From Candidatus Omnitrophota bacterium (lineage in GTDB: Bacteria; Omnitrophota; Gorgyraeia; 2-02-FULL-51-18): 34,505 nt of DNA. The notes beneath the pieces were generated by a model, which was not told the origin of the DNA, made no database searches, and saw only the letters and a list, made by a program, of their open reading frames with translations. This document shows positions 23,589 to 33,188 of this stretch, piece by piece. Position numbers and translations under genes: made by a program. The stretch is taken from assembly GCA_022072175.1 (NCBI GenBank), contig JAJVIE010000022.1, positions 1-34,505 on the forward strand, in the 5' to 3' direction. Within the stretch, counting starts at the first letter, position 1; the number at the start of each line of letters is the position of its first letter.

Positions 23589-25778
23589 ATGCGCGAAACC
23601 GAAATCCTTCGAGGGCTTACCAAGGCCAAACAGAACTGCTTCCAGGCAGGCATGGTGCCGTCCAGGCTCGACGAACTGCGGGCGCGGCTCGCAGCCGAGA
23701 AAGATCCGCGACGGCAAGCCGGACTCAGGCAGCTCGTACGTGATGCAGAGTTCGATGAAGCGGAAGCGACGAAGCGTGCGCCGGTCGCACCGCAACCGCA
23801 GGTACTGCCTTCGCAGATGCCGGGTGTGGCGCCTGCGCCGGCAGTGCCCGTGCAGACGCTTCCTGCGCCGCAGCCGACTATGCCGGTGCGCCCAGTATCC
23901 GCGCCGCAGCCGACGTTAAGAGGTGCGGCGGAGGCGCTTCGTGGGCGCTCGGCTGAGAGCATGGGGAAGAAATACGGCTTCGAGCGTGGCACGCCGTTCG
24001 TCAAAGCACCGCGCGGCGTCTCGAAGGACGGCGATCATGTGCCGGCGATGCTGGAGCACGGCGAAGCGGTGCTGCCGAAGGAGACGGTCGCGGCGGTCGG
24101 CGCGAAGAGCATCCAGCGGCTGATCGAGGAGACGACCGGGCGCAGCCCGAAGCAGGGGCTGCGGAGCGGGTTGCGTGCAGCGACTGGTGCGGTCGATGTG
24201 CCAGAGCGAACAGGTTCGGGCGCATTGAAGACGCTCGGACGTACGGCAGGGGTAACAGGCGCGGTTATTCATGGGGCTCAGGCCGTAGATGCTTTCAACA
24301 AAGGCGATCCGTATGCGCTGGCTGGACACACCGTGACTGGTCTCGGCGAGCTGGCTGGGCCGACCCGCGCTGCGACGTTCGTCGGCGAGGCAGGCGGCGC
24401 GGCTATGGGCGGTTCGCTGGCGGGCGGCATCGGCAGGGGTTTGCGTGCGGCGGATCAGTTCATGGCCGACAAGTTTGGCAACGAGCGCGCGCAGGCGCGA
24501 CTCGCAATGGCTGGGCCCGCTGCAACTACGCCTGCTGCAACTACGTCTGCTGCAACTACGTCTGCTGCAACTACGCCTTCTGCGTCGGCGAGTAATTGGG
24601 GTAATTCACCGCATGTCGGTCCGGAAGCAGAGGCACATGCCGAACAAGCACTCGGTATGAAGCCTGGCGAGTTGGCTAAGGCAATAAGCCGAGGTGAACC
24701 GCGAGGGAAATCTATTTGGGGCCAGCCTGGACACGAGGAGGTCGGAACCTTTCAGCTTCCGAACTTCGCTACGCCGACTATGCGCGACGCGATTCGTGAT
24801 GGCATGATGCCGAACGATCTGAAGTCAGGCGAGGGGCTGATCACGTCGTCCTCCGGGCGCAGTCAGTTCCTGCGTACCCAGCCGTCCGACACACGTATTG
24901 AGACCGTACAAACTACGCGCGCACCCGCACCGAGCGCACAATCTGCGCCTGCTCAGCCCGAAGTCGTGCAGCGCGTCGATACGCCTTCGCCGTTCAACGA
25001 GGCTGGCAAGGCAGGATCGTGGGATTCGTTGTGGGAAGCGAAGCGCCAGGCGCTGCGCAGCGACGCGCTGAACAAGGCGAACGCCGAAGCGTTCAATGCT
25101 GGTAGCGCGCGCATGAACGCTGAGGCGGCAATGATGCGCGCTCAGAACGAGCCGATCCTTGCGCGAGAAAAGCTCGGCTTGCTGCGCGAGCAGGCGCAGC
25201 GTGATTCTGAGGCTGCGAAAGCAAAGATGAAAATGGAGGAACGCAAAGACGCGCAGAAGGACTACGAAGAGTTCTTCAAGACTACAGGCTACAACGAGCA
25301 GGATACTGTTGGTTTTCGTGACTTCCTCAACGCGAATTACTCCTACACGGGTCAGGACGGCAAGAAGAAGTCCTTCGCCGACATGAGCTGGGAAGAGCGC
25401 CGTAAGGCGATGCCGAAGATGAAGGACGAGTACCAGCTCATGAAGCAGGCGCAGGCTCGCTCGCTGGGCGAAGGCACGACGCTCGGTGCGTTCGAGCCGA
25501 AAGAAACACGCAAGCTGACGATGAAAGATGTGTCTCCCGGAGAGGTAGCTGGATTGAAGATGGGCGTTAAGCTGCTCAATCTCGATAACGATCCGAAGCA
25601 GATGAGCTTGGTGGAATACCTCGGCCGGAAATATCTGCCTGACTCTATGGTTGGCAGCGATGAAGTCGTCGTCGGCAAGAACGGCGAAGTAATGCGGAAA
25701 GCCGATTATCTCAATGCTCCAGGACCATACGGTTCGAAGGACCGAGCGCAGACGCTGCGCGATGCGCAGCGCAAGTGA
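23589..25778 (+). CDS. Putative internal virion (ejection) protein
   Basis: This 729-aa protein has AAGGAG upstream. Residues 1-60 are basic and helical; 64-110 are Pro/Ala/Gln-rich linker (APQPQVLPSQ, PAPAVPVQTL). Residues 148-165 carry GDHVPAMLEHGEAVLPKE, a motif frequent in large phage structural proteins. Residues about 225-300 are Gly/Ala-rich helices that could insert in a membrane (GVTGAVIHGAQAVDAFN, GEAGGAAMGGSLAGGIG). Residues 311-330 are an AATTP/S repeat, 370-460 a mixed domain, 480-560 long charged helices, and 560-729 a helical end. Amphipathic, repeat-linked, protein-only architecture next to the giant gene fits an ejected internal protein. No lytic transglycosylase or peptidase motif is evident. 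Confidence 0.65.
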   Translation: MRETEILRGLTKAKQNCFQAGMVPSRLDELRARLAAEKDPRRQAGLRQLVRDAEFDEAEATKRAPVAPQPQVLPSQMPGVAPAPAVPVQTLPAPQPTMPVRPVSAPQPTLRGAAEALRGRSAESMGKKYGFERGTPFVKAPRGVSKDGDHVPAMLEHGEAVLPKETVAAVGAKSIQRLIEETTGRSPKQGLRSGLRAATGAVDVPERTGSGALKTLGRTAGVTGAVIHGAQAVDAFNKGDPYALAGHTVTGLGELAGPTRAATFVGEAGGAAMGGSLAGGIGRGLRAADQFMADKFGNERAQARLAMAGPAATTPAATTSAATTSAATTPSASASNWGNSPHVGPEAEAHAEQALGMKPGELAKAISRGEPRGKSIWGQPGHEEVGTFQLPNFATPTMRDAIRDGMMPNDLKSGEGLITSSSGRSQFLRTQPSDTRIETVQTTRAPAPSAQSAPAQPEVVQRVDTPSPFNEAGKAGSWDSLWEAKRQALRSDALNKANAEAFNAGSARMNAEAAMMRAQNEPILAREKLGLLREQAQRDSEAAKAKMKMEERKDAQKDYEEFFKTTGYNEQDTVGFRDFLNANYSYTGQDGKKKSFADMSWEERRKAMPKMKDEYQLMKQAQARSLGEGTTLGAFEPKETRKLTMKDVSPGEVAGLKMGVKLLNLDNDPKQMSLVEYLGRKYLPDSMVGSDEVVVGKNGEVMRKADYLNAPGPYGSKDRAQTLRDAQRK
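24521..24575 (+). repeat. 15-bp tandem repeat, four copies
   Basis: TGCAACTACG recurs at 24521, 24536, 24551 and 24566, with linkers CCTGC, TCTGC and TCTGC, and encodes AATTP/AATTS. The copies are identical apart from C/T in the linker, so it is a recent, in-frame expansion within a linker of the internal protein. Confidence 0.85.
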
Positions 25779-25802
25779 TCTGACAAATATCATGAGGTAC
25801 TT

Positions 25803-28800
25803 ATGGCTGGTCTGAACACCGCGCTGGACTATCTGCAGTCGTCGATGTACACGCCTGAGCAGCAGGCAGAGCAGAGCATGCTTGCCGAGCAGGCGAGACT
25901 TTCGGACTCCGGCCTGCGACGCGGCATACTGCGTGGCGTGCATACAACGCCGGCGTTGCTGGCGAATGCTGCAGGACAAGTTGTTGAGCCGCTTTCGGCA
26001 GGACTCTCACAGCCTCTGTTCGACTACGCGCAGGGTGAAATGCAGCAGGCACAGCAAATTCCGAGCCTGGTGCCGAGCTACGAGAACGTGACGGGCTTGC
26101 GCAGCGGGATGCGGTACGTCGGTGAGAAGATCGGCGAGAACCTGCCAAATATGCTGGTGACGGCGCCGTTCGGCGTAGCGGGGCGCGTAGGGCTGGGTAC
26201 AGCGGCGATCCGTAGCCCGCTCGTGAAGACGCTGGCCGGCGCCTCTGTCGGCGCATTGCCGCTACAGATGGGCGAGATGACACAATCCATGCGCGAAGAT
26301 CCGGCGATCATGGCGAGTACGACGCCGTTGGAGCGCCTGGGGCGCAGTACGGCGTACGGAGTCATCACAGCACCGATGGAAGCTGCCGACGAGGCGCTGA
26401 TGCTGGCCAGGGGCACAGGAGCCGGCAAGGCGGTCAAGAACATCTTCAAGGACGGCATCAAGCAGGGCGCCAAGGCTGCCGGGGCCAGGCTGATAGGCGC
26501 GGTGCCGGAAGCGGCGCTGACCGAAGGCGTGCCGGAGGTCGCTCAGGAGGCGACACAGCACGCCATGCTGAACAAGCTGAACCCTTCACGCGACGCATCG
26601 AAGGATACCCAACAGCTCAAGGAGGCGTTTTTCGGTGGCTGGGCGGCGGGCGGAGGCACTAGCGTCGCTGGTCGCGGTGCGGAGGTGGCCTGGAGCAACG
26701 CCCGTGGTATGCAGCAGAAGATCGGTGAGCTGCTGTCGGCCAAACAGCTGCCCTCCTGGCTGCGTTCGGCCGACGACCGTACCGTGCTGGACTGGGATGC
26801 TCAGGACGACGCGCGGCGCACGGCGAGCGCCGAAGAGGTCGCCGGAGCCATGGCAGGCGACGAAACTGAGGCGCCGGAATTCCGGGCGCAGGCGGCGGAC
26901 TGGTTGCGGCGAGCACAGGAAGGCACCGCAGGCTGGCAGGACTTCGCTTCTGTGGCTGCGGCACGCGAGAAGTACCATGCGGCGCGCAAGGGCGCGGAGC
27001 GGTTCCTGGCGGCGGCAAAGGGCGCCTGGGGCGACCTCGGCAAGGAAGGCAAGAACCTGGAGTTCACGCCCGACGACCGCATCGTTTTCGACGCCATGCG
27101 CAGCGCCATGGACCCGGCTTCGCCACTGGCGAAAGACGAGCAGCGCGCGGTCGGGCTGTACAACTACCTCAAGCAGTTCCTGGCGGACAACCGGACGGAC
27201 GTGCCGGTGCATGCTCTGGAGGACGACTTCGGCGGGCCGGAGGGGCTGCAGGGCACGCTGGAGGCTATGCGCGCGCTTCTGCAGCGCGCCGGAGCGGTGC
27301 AGCCGGATGCGACGTTCAAAGAGCGCATGACGGCGATGCTGGCTGATGGGCGGCAGCGCGACCTGGCTCGGGCGAAGCTGGTGCTGTCGAACCTGAAGCT
27401 TGAACACGGCGGCGAGCTGTCGCCGACTGACGCGATCGTGATGGCGCAGCGCATCGAGGACGGTTTGCAGCGCTACCCGTCCATGACGGCGAAGCAGCGT
27501 GCGGCGTTCGACAAACGGCTGGATGAAGTCTTCGGCGTGAATGCCGAGAGCGTGGTCGAGGCGCTGGGCTATCAGAAGCAGCGTGACGAGGTTTCGCTGG
27601 CCGAGGACACCGAGGACGTGGAAGGGCAGCCGAATCCGGCCATGCAGACGATCTTCGAACAGCGAGGGGTTGAGCGCCGCTTCATCGGTTCGGCGAAGGC
27701 AGCGCCGGACGATCCGCTCCATGGCGGGTTGTGGCGGCTGGACCATCCGGACGAAGAGACGCGAGCGGATATACGCAAACGAATGGCCCGGACGATGCGC
27801 GCCGAACGTGGCACGGGGAACATCGTGCGCTCGCTCAACCCGAAGCAGTACGCTGAAGCGGCGGGCGTCAATCTGGAGGAGCTTGCGCAGCGACTGAAGA
27901 CGACGGTCGAGAACCTGGAAGCGCACCCGGCGCGCATGCTCATGAGCGACGAGAAGCTGCTGGACAAGGACCGAATTGACTTGTCTACCGAGGATGTGCA
28001 GCGGCTGGCGAAGAACGTAGTCACGGAGCTATCTCAGCGCGTCGATGAGGACGTGGCGGCGAACGTCGAAGCGGCCCTGAAGCAGCCTGCTGCGGAGCAG
28101 CGCAAGACACTGCGGGAGATGGGGCTGGAACATGCCGTCAAGGTCGTGCGAACGAAGGATGGCAGCGTCGTTAAGAGCAACCTGTCGCACGGCGGCGCAG
28201 GCCGGTTCACCGTCAAGCTGCAGAACGGTACTGAGCTGGTGCTGTCGGCGCAGGAGCTGATCAAGGAGATGCGCAAGCGCGTCAACGAGCCGAAGGCAAA
28301 GCGGCCTGGAGGCGACGCGGACTTGCTGCGACACTTCGCAGCGGGGATCTCCTCGCTGTTGAGCAATCCGGACGTGGCCAGCATTACGGTGAACGACGTG
28401 TGGGCGCGAGAGCACACGAAGGAGCGTGTCCGCAAGGAGAGCCGCGCGGAGAACAAGGAAGCACAGAACGCCTATACAGGGCTTGTCGGCCGCTTCGGTG
28501 GATACTTCCAGCTGGCGCAGGAAGGCTCGCGGCGTGTGACGCTGATGCAAGCCGTGCGTGCGCAGGAACGCGGAGGCGACCCAGCTGACTACGAGAACGT
28601 GCGCGAGAAGCTGGAGAACTACCCAACAGTGCTGCTGGAGGGGCACCTGAAGCGCATCGAGGGGCTGTTGAAGCGCGCTACGGCGCGCATGCAGAAGGAC
28701 GCCGGCAAGAAGAGCGACGGCGCGAACCTACGCCGCTATCGCACGATTCTCGACGCCGGCCGTGACATCCTGGACGAGCGAGAGGAGGGGCCGGAGCAGC

Positions 28801-31800
28801 AGAACGCTACGGTGTACGAGATTCAGGAGGACAAGGAGGAAGAAGCGCAGCGCAAGGTACGTACGCACCAGGAAGAGACGGGCGAGCCGCTGCACCCGCA
28901 CGGCAGGCGAAGCGAGAAGGCGCCGCCGAAAGCGACAGGCTCGCTGTCCGAACAACGTCAGCCGATGGACGTGCCCAAGGGTGTGTCGGGCAAGCACTTT
29001 ACGCCGGCCCTCCGCAGCCTGGAAGCGCAGGTTGAGAAGCTGTACGACCTCGCCGAGGGGAAGTTCCAGACTGCGCTGGATTCGGTGCTCGAACTGGTGG
29101 CGCAGGCTGCGGACGCAGTGCGCGAAGGCGACAAGGCGAAATACGCCAAGCTGCTGGCGCAAGGACAGGAGCGGCTGGCGAAGATCGCCGAAGGGATGCT
29201 GCAGCGCCTCGAAGAACGCGGAAAGGCGGAGCAGAACGCGGTGAAGCGTGGCGCGTTGCGCAAGGAGTATACGACGGTGAAGAACGTGCTGAGCAAGGAG
29301 GCGACGAGCGTCAAAGACGGGAAGATCGAGGAAGCGAAGACGCTGAGCAAGGAGGCGCCGAAGCTTGCCGCACAGATCCGTGAAGCGAAGCCCGGAGCGC
29401 TTGGCAGCAAAGAGAACCCACACAGCGTGCCGATGTCCTACACAGCTTCGCCCGGCGAGCTGCGTCCTGAGCTGCGCAAGAAGTACGCAGGCATCAAGAA
29501 GATCGCCGAGCTGATCGCGTCGGGCGACCGCACAGGCACGACGCGCAACCCGCAGCAAGGCGTCTTGCCTGGGCACTACGTGACCTTCCCCGGCGTGCCA
29601 GGGCTGTACCGTGTGACGGGCTTCGAGAAGATCGACCTGAACTCGCCGGAAGGCATCGCCAAGTGGGAAGAACGTGAAGGCTGGGATCGAGGCGCGACGA
29701 AGCAGCGTTTCGCTGGGCAGGTAGAGCACGGCAAGCTGCAGATGGTGTTTGAGCGCGCAGAGGAGCAAAGCGCTGAAGCAATAGTCAACGTGTCCTCGGC
29801 GCCTGCGTTCGCTCGCGCGAAAGAGGCAGCGAAGGCAGCCGGCGCTGACTATGTGCTGGCCGCGGAGGGAGTAGTTGGTTCGTACGCCAGTCGTATCGCT
29901 GCGCAAGCGAGAGCGAAGGGCAAGCTGCTCACTGCTGAGAGCATCAACGAAGTCAAGGCGGGTGACGTAGTGTATGTTTCCGTACCTGGCGCATCGCGGC
30001 CATTCACGATGAAGGGCAGTGTTTATGGGCTGGTGCCGGCACTGCTGGATCGTGGTGCCGTAGTGCGAATGGACACGAACGAGCGTGCACATAGCACGCA
30101 CAATCGTACCGGCGAAGGAGTGATCTACGATCGCTTGAAATCGCTCGGTTACTACGAAGTGACTGAAAATCAGCATTATGCTGAATGGCGCGTGAAGAAA
30201 GGTGTAACGCACACGCAGAACAACGCGCAGGAAGCTTCGAAGCCTGCTGGCGAAACGATCTCAGACACGGAGATGCAGAGAGTCAAGGATTACGTCGCCA
30301 AAGTGCTCGGCCCGCAAGTTGCGACGGAGTTCGTCAACAGGCTGACCGACCCGAAGACCGGCAGGTTCGAAGGTGGCAGCGCGCAGTGGATACGCAAGAA
30401 CGGCCAGGCCATTATCCGTATCGTCGCCCGTGCGGCGAACCCAATGAGCAAGGCGCACCACGAGGCGATGCACGAGTTCTTCCAGCGGCTCACAGAGACG
30501 AACCCGGAGGCGGCGGACATCCTGCGCAAAGCGGCGGGCAGTGCTACGGTGCTGCGCCAGATCGAGCGCTTCTTCCACGCCGAGCCGAACCGCGAGCAGA
30601 TCCTGAAGCAGCTCAAGAACTCCGAACACGAGCGCGTGGCTTATATGTTCCAGCTATGGGCGGCTGGCGAGCTGAACGTAGGGCCGAAAACTGAGAACCT
30701 GTTCCAGCGCATCGTCACGTTCCTGCGCAAAACCTTCGGCATGCTGAACGAGGATGAGCGTGCCGAGGCGATCATGGCGGCGTTCCACGAAGGCAAGATG
30801 AGCGAGCCGAACGCCGTGACGCAGGTTCTGGCGAAGATGAACCGGGCGAAAGCCATTGAGCGCTACAGTGGCGAAATGAAGGAAGCGTACAGGCACGTTT
30901 TGCACTGGGTTGGCACGGCCAGTGGCGGGCTGATCGGCAACGAGAATCCGCACCTCGATTCCATCGGGCGCGACTTCTACAACGAGACGGGCGACAAGGA
31001 GCGCGCAGCGTTCCTCATCGCGCGGGACCAGAAGACGAACCAGATGATGAACCGCGTGGCGAGCATCTATGCCGACGCGGACAAAAAGGACATGGACATC
31101 GCCCTTGAGTATCTGCAGACCGGCAAGACGCCCGCAGATCCGCAGGTCAAAGTTCTGGTCGATCGCACGCGCCTGATGCTCGACCAGATCTACGATTATC
31201 TGGAAGCGTCGGAAACTGGCGTGAAGAAGCGCAAGAATTATTTCCCTCGTGTGTGGGACGTGGTTACGTTGTCCGAGCAGCGCGACCAGTTTGTTGCGGA
31301 CCTGCTGCAGCACCACGCGAAGGACTTGAAGCGTATCGCCGACGCTGAGAATGCGTCGCGCGAGAAGCGCGCACTCGAAGGCGTCGACCCGAAGAACAAG
31401 GCTGCGATGAAGCGCGCACTCGCAGAAGTACGTCGCGCAGAGCCGAAGGACATCGCTGAGGGCATTCTGAGCACGTTGCTGGAAAACAAGGGCGCCGATC
31501 CTGTGCAAGAGAATGAGTGGCGCGTTGGCTACACGCCGTTCATGCAGGCGGCGAACCGTCGTGTGCTGACGTGGATCGATGACAAGGTGTTCCATAAATA
31601 TTATAACAAAGACCTTGTGCACATCATGACGACCTATTCGGCGCAAGCTGCGCACGCAGGGGAATACTCGAAGAAGTTCGGGCGAGGCGGGCAGAAGCTG
31701 CGCGACAAGCTCAATGAAGCGCTGGTTTGGGAAGCGGTGCGTTATGCGGAAGAGAAGTCTAAGCAGAGCGGGCTGCTGGAGCAGGCGCGGACATTCGCTA

Positions 31801-33152
31801 TCGATGGCAGCGCGGGGAAGTACGACGCCGACAGCTCCAATGCTGCCATGAAGATGGAGATCATGCAGTTCCTGGCTGGACAGACAGGCGAAGACCCGCA
31901 GGAGTTCGTGCAGAAGCAGGAGAATGCTCTGGCTTTGGCGAAGCGCAACATCATGGCAATGGAAGGCACGTTGGGACACGACATCAGCGAGGCTTGGCGC
32001 AAAGCCTCGGCGGGGGCAGTGGTGTATGAGAATTTGCGGTTGCTCAGCATGTCGCTGTTCAGCCAATTCATTGACCCGCTCGGAGTCATGGTGAACGGCG
32101 GTACTTTGAGCGACGCTTTCAACACGTTCAAACGAGGGATTGTCGGTGTCGTGCACGGCTGGAAAGGCACGCAGCCGCAAGATGAGATGACGGCGCTTGC
32201 ACGCCGCATAGGGATCATCGATTCGCATCATCTGCTGAACTCGATGGGCAGCCTGTACAGCTCGTTGTACCTGGGCAAGACTGCGAGGAAGTGGAACGAC
32301 CGTTTGTTCCGTTGGAACGGCGTGGAGATGTTCACGCAGCAATCGCGCGTGGGAGCGATGGAGACGGGAATCGAGCTTATCCTGCACCATCTGAAGCAAA
32401 CCGATCAAGAACAGAGCAAGCGGTTTCTTGACGAGTTGGGGCTGAAGCCTGAAGACAAGCGACTTATGAAGGGAGACGAGCTGGACTATACCAGTCCGGA
32501 GATTCAGCAGGCGCTGATGCGGTTCGTCGATCGTTCGATTGTGCGACCGAATGCGGCGATCCGGCCGGCTTACGGCTCAGATCCTCGCGCGCAGATCCTG
32601 TTCCACATGAAAGGGTTCACGTACGCTTTCCACAAAGTGATCCTGGAGAAGATTGCCCACGAAGCGAAGCACGGTAACTATGATCCTGCGTTCACGGCCA
32701 TTCTGGCCTACGTGCCGGTAATGATCGCGGCGGACACTGTGCGAGGTCTGTTGTCCACTGGTGGGGACGAGCCTGACTGGAAGAAGAAATGGACGTTGGG
32801 CGATTATGTGACGCACGGCGTGGAGAGGGCTGGACTGCTGGGCATACCGCAGCTCGCCCTGGACACTGTGCGTTGGGGGCCGACAGAGCTGACTGGCCCG
32901 GCTTCGGAGCAGATTGTGCGCGCAGGAAGAACGGTGAGTAAAGAAGTGAAGCAGCACGAACGGCTGCAGAAGCGCGCCGAGGATTCAGGGAAAGAGCTGG
33001 ACAAGCTGCTCGCGGAGAGCGACGATCCTGTCTACGATGCGAGTCGTCGCATTCTACGGGATGCGCTGCCGTTAGGGACGATCACCAAGAACTTGCTGAT
33101 CGATCAGCCAGTCGATTCGAGCCGGCAGGGGTTGCGTGCGGCGCAGCACTGA
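25803..33152 (+). CDS. Giant 2449-aa polyvalent internal virion protein
   Basis: It is probably carried in the virion and delivered with the DNA. Residues 1-330 have Gly/Ala-rich amphipathic helices and the segment EGVPEVAQEATQ (241-252), seen near the N-termini of large phage ejection proteins. Residues 330-1000 are mainly helical and charged; 1000-1200 are coiled coil. Residues about 1200-1325 look like an ASCH-type domain (IAELIASGDRTGTTR 1234-1248, LPGHYVTFPG, EREGWDRG). Residues about 1335-1470 are a second module (GADYVLAAEGVVGSY, GDVVYVSVPG, RLKSLGYYEV) like the Rossmann-type pieces that accompany ASCH in polyvalent proteins. HEAMH at 1553-1557 is a zincin motif, with Glu1608/1610 as a candidate third ligand. 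Residues 1650-2449 are helical. The start ATG has only TGAGG. Domain assignments come from pattern recognition and need profile searches. Confidence 0.75.
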   Translation: MAGLNTALDYLQSSMYTPEQQAEQSMLAEQARLSDSGLRRGILRGVHTTPALLANAAGQVVEPLSAGLSQPLFDYAQGEMQQAQQIPSLVPSYENVTGLRSGMRYVGEKIGENLPNMLVTAPFGVAGRVGLGTAAIRSPLVKTLAGASVGALPLQMGEMTQSMREDPAIMASTTPLERLGRSTAYGVITAPMEAADEALMLARGTGAGKAVKNIFKDGIKQGAKAAGARLIGAVPEAALTEGVPEVAQEATQHAMLNKLNPSRDASKDTQQLKEAFFGGWAAGGGTSVAGRGAEVAWSNARGMQQKIGELLSAKQLPSWLRSADDRTVLDWDAQDDARRTASAEEVAGAMAGDETEAPEFRAQAADWLRRAQEGTAGWQDFASVAAAREKYHAARKGAERFLAAAKGAWGDLGKEGKNLEFTPDDRIVFDAMRSAMDPASPLAKDEQRAVGLYNYLKQFLADNRTDVPVHALEDDFGGPEGLQGTLEAMRALLQRAGAVQPDATFKERMTAMLADGRQRDLARAKLVLSNLKLEHGGELSPTDAIVMAQRIEDGLQRYPSMTAKQRAAFDKRLDEVFGVNAESVVEALGYQKQRDEVSLAEDTEDVEGQPNPAMQTIFEQRGVERRFIGSAKAAPDDPLHGGLWRLDHPDEETRADIRKRMARTMRAERGTGNIVRSLNPKQYAEAAGVNLEELAQRLKTTVENLEAHPARMLMSDEKLLDKDRIDLSTEDVQRLAKNVVTELSQRVDEDVAANVEAALKQPAAEQRKTLREMGLEHAVKVVRTKDGSVVKSNLSHGGAGRFTVKLQNGTELVLSAQELIKEMRKRVNEPKAKRPGGDADLLRHFAAGISSLLSNPDVASITVNDVWAREHTKERVRKESRAENKEAQNAYTGLVGRFGGYFQLAQEGSRRVTLMQAVRAQERGGDPADYENVREKLENYPTVLLEGHLKRIEGLLKRATARMQKDAGKKSDGANLRRYRTILDAGRDILDEREEGPEQQNATVYEIQEDKEEEAQRKVRTHQEETGEPLHPHGRRSEKAPPKATGSLSEQRQPMDVPKGVSGKHFTPALRSLEAQVEKLYDLAEGKFQTALDSVLELVAQAADAVREGDKAKYAKLLAQGQERLAKIAEGMLQRLEERGKAEQNAVKRGALRKEYTTVKNVLSKEATSVKDGKIEEAKTLSKEAPKLAAQIREAKPGALGSKENPHSVPMSYTASPGELRPELRKKYAGIKKIAELIASGDRTGTTRNPQQGVLPGHYVTFPGVPGLYRVTGFEKIDLNSPEGIAKWEEREGWDRGATKQRFAGQVEHGKLQMVFERAEEQSAEAIVNVSSAPAFARAKEAAKAAGADYVLAAEGVVGSYASRIAAQARAKGKLLTAESINEVKAGDVVYVSVPGASRPFTMKGSVYGLVPALLDRGAVVRMDTNERAHSTHNRTGEGVIYDRLKSLGYYEVTENQHYAEWRVKKGVTHTQNNAQEASKPAGETISDTEMQRVKDYVAKVLGPQVATEFVNRLTDPKTGRFEGGSAQWIRKNGQAIIRIVARAANPMSKAHHEAMHEFFQRLTETNPEAADILRKAAGSATVLRQIERFFHAEPNREQILKQLKNSEHERVAYMFQLWAAGELNVGPKTENLFQRIVTFLRKTFGMLNEDERAEAIMAAFHEGKMSEPNAVTQVLAKMNRAKAIERYSGEMKEAYRHVLHWVGTASGGLIGNENPHLDSIGRDFYNETGDKERAAFLIARDQKTNQMMNRVASIYADADKKDMDIALEYLQTGKTPADPQVKVLVDRTRLMLDQIYDYLEASETGVKKRKNYFPRVWDVVTLSEQRDQFVADLLQHHAKDLKRIADAENASREKRALEGVDPKNKAAMKRALAEVRRAEPKDIAEGILSTLLENKGADPVQENEWRVGYTPFMQAANRRVLTWIDDKVFHKYYNKDLVHIMTTYSAQAAHAGEYSKKFGRGGQKLRDKLNEALVWEAVRYAEEKSKQSGLLEQARTFAIDGSAGKYDADSSNAAMKMEIMQFLAGQTGEDPQEFVQKQENALALAKRNIMAMEGTLGHDISEAWRKASAGAVVYENLRLLSMSLFSQFIDPLGVMVNGGTLSDAFNTFKRGIVGVVHGWKGTQPQDEMTALARRIGIIDSHHLLNSMGSLYSSLYLGKTARKWNDRLFRWNGVEMFTQQSRVGAMETGIELILHHLKQTDQEQSKRFLDELGLKPEDKRLMKGDELDYTSPEIQQALMRFVDRSIVRPNAAIRPAYGSDPRAQILFHMKGFTYAFHKVILEKIAHEAKHGNYDPAFTAILAYVPVMIAADTVRGLLSTGGDEPDWKKKWTLGDYVTHGVERAGLLGIPQLALDTVRWGPTELTGPASEQIVRAGRTVSKEVKQHERLQKRAEDSGKELDKLLAESDDPVYDASRRILRDALPLGTITKNLLIDQPVDSSRQGLRAAQH

Positions 33153-33188
33153 GTAATATAGTTCGATCTGACGGACTCTAACAACGGG
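33153..33188. other. Convergent junction between plus and minus transcription units
   Basis: The 36-base gap between the giant gene stop and the minus-strand stop contains a TCTRAY pair. TCTAAC (33177-33182) faces GTTAGA (33195-33200, inside the end of the minus-strand gene), forming a 6-bp inverted repeat with a 12-base loop. No GC-rich stem with T-run was found, so a classical bidirectional terminator is not evident. Confidence 0.5.
33167..33182 (+). promoter_or_regulatory. TCTRAY repeat pair after the last plus-strand gene
   Basis: TCTGACGGAC at 33167 and TCTAAC at 33177 show the same 10-bp period as elsewhere. Here there is no plus-strand gene downstream, so this copy cannot be a promoter or leader for a plus-strand gene in the window. 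Confidence 0.55.

Noticed and set aside
24521-24575. Short tandem repeats as a CRISPR-like array
   Set aside because: The 15-bp units have no unique spacers and encode an in-frame AATTP/S linker.
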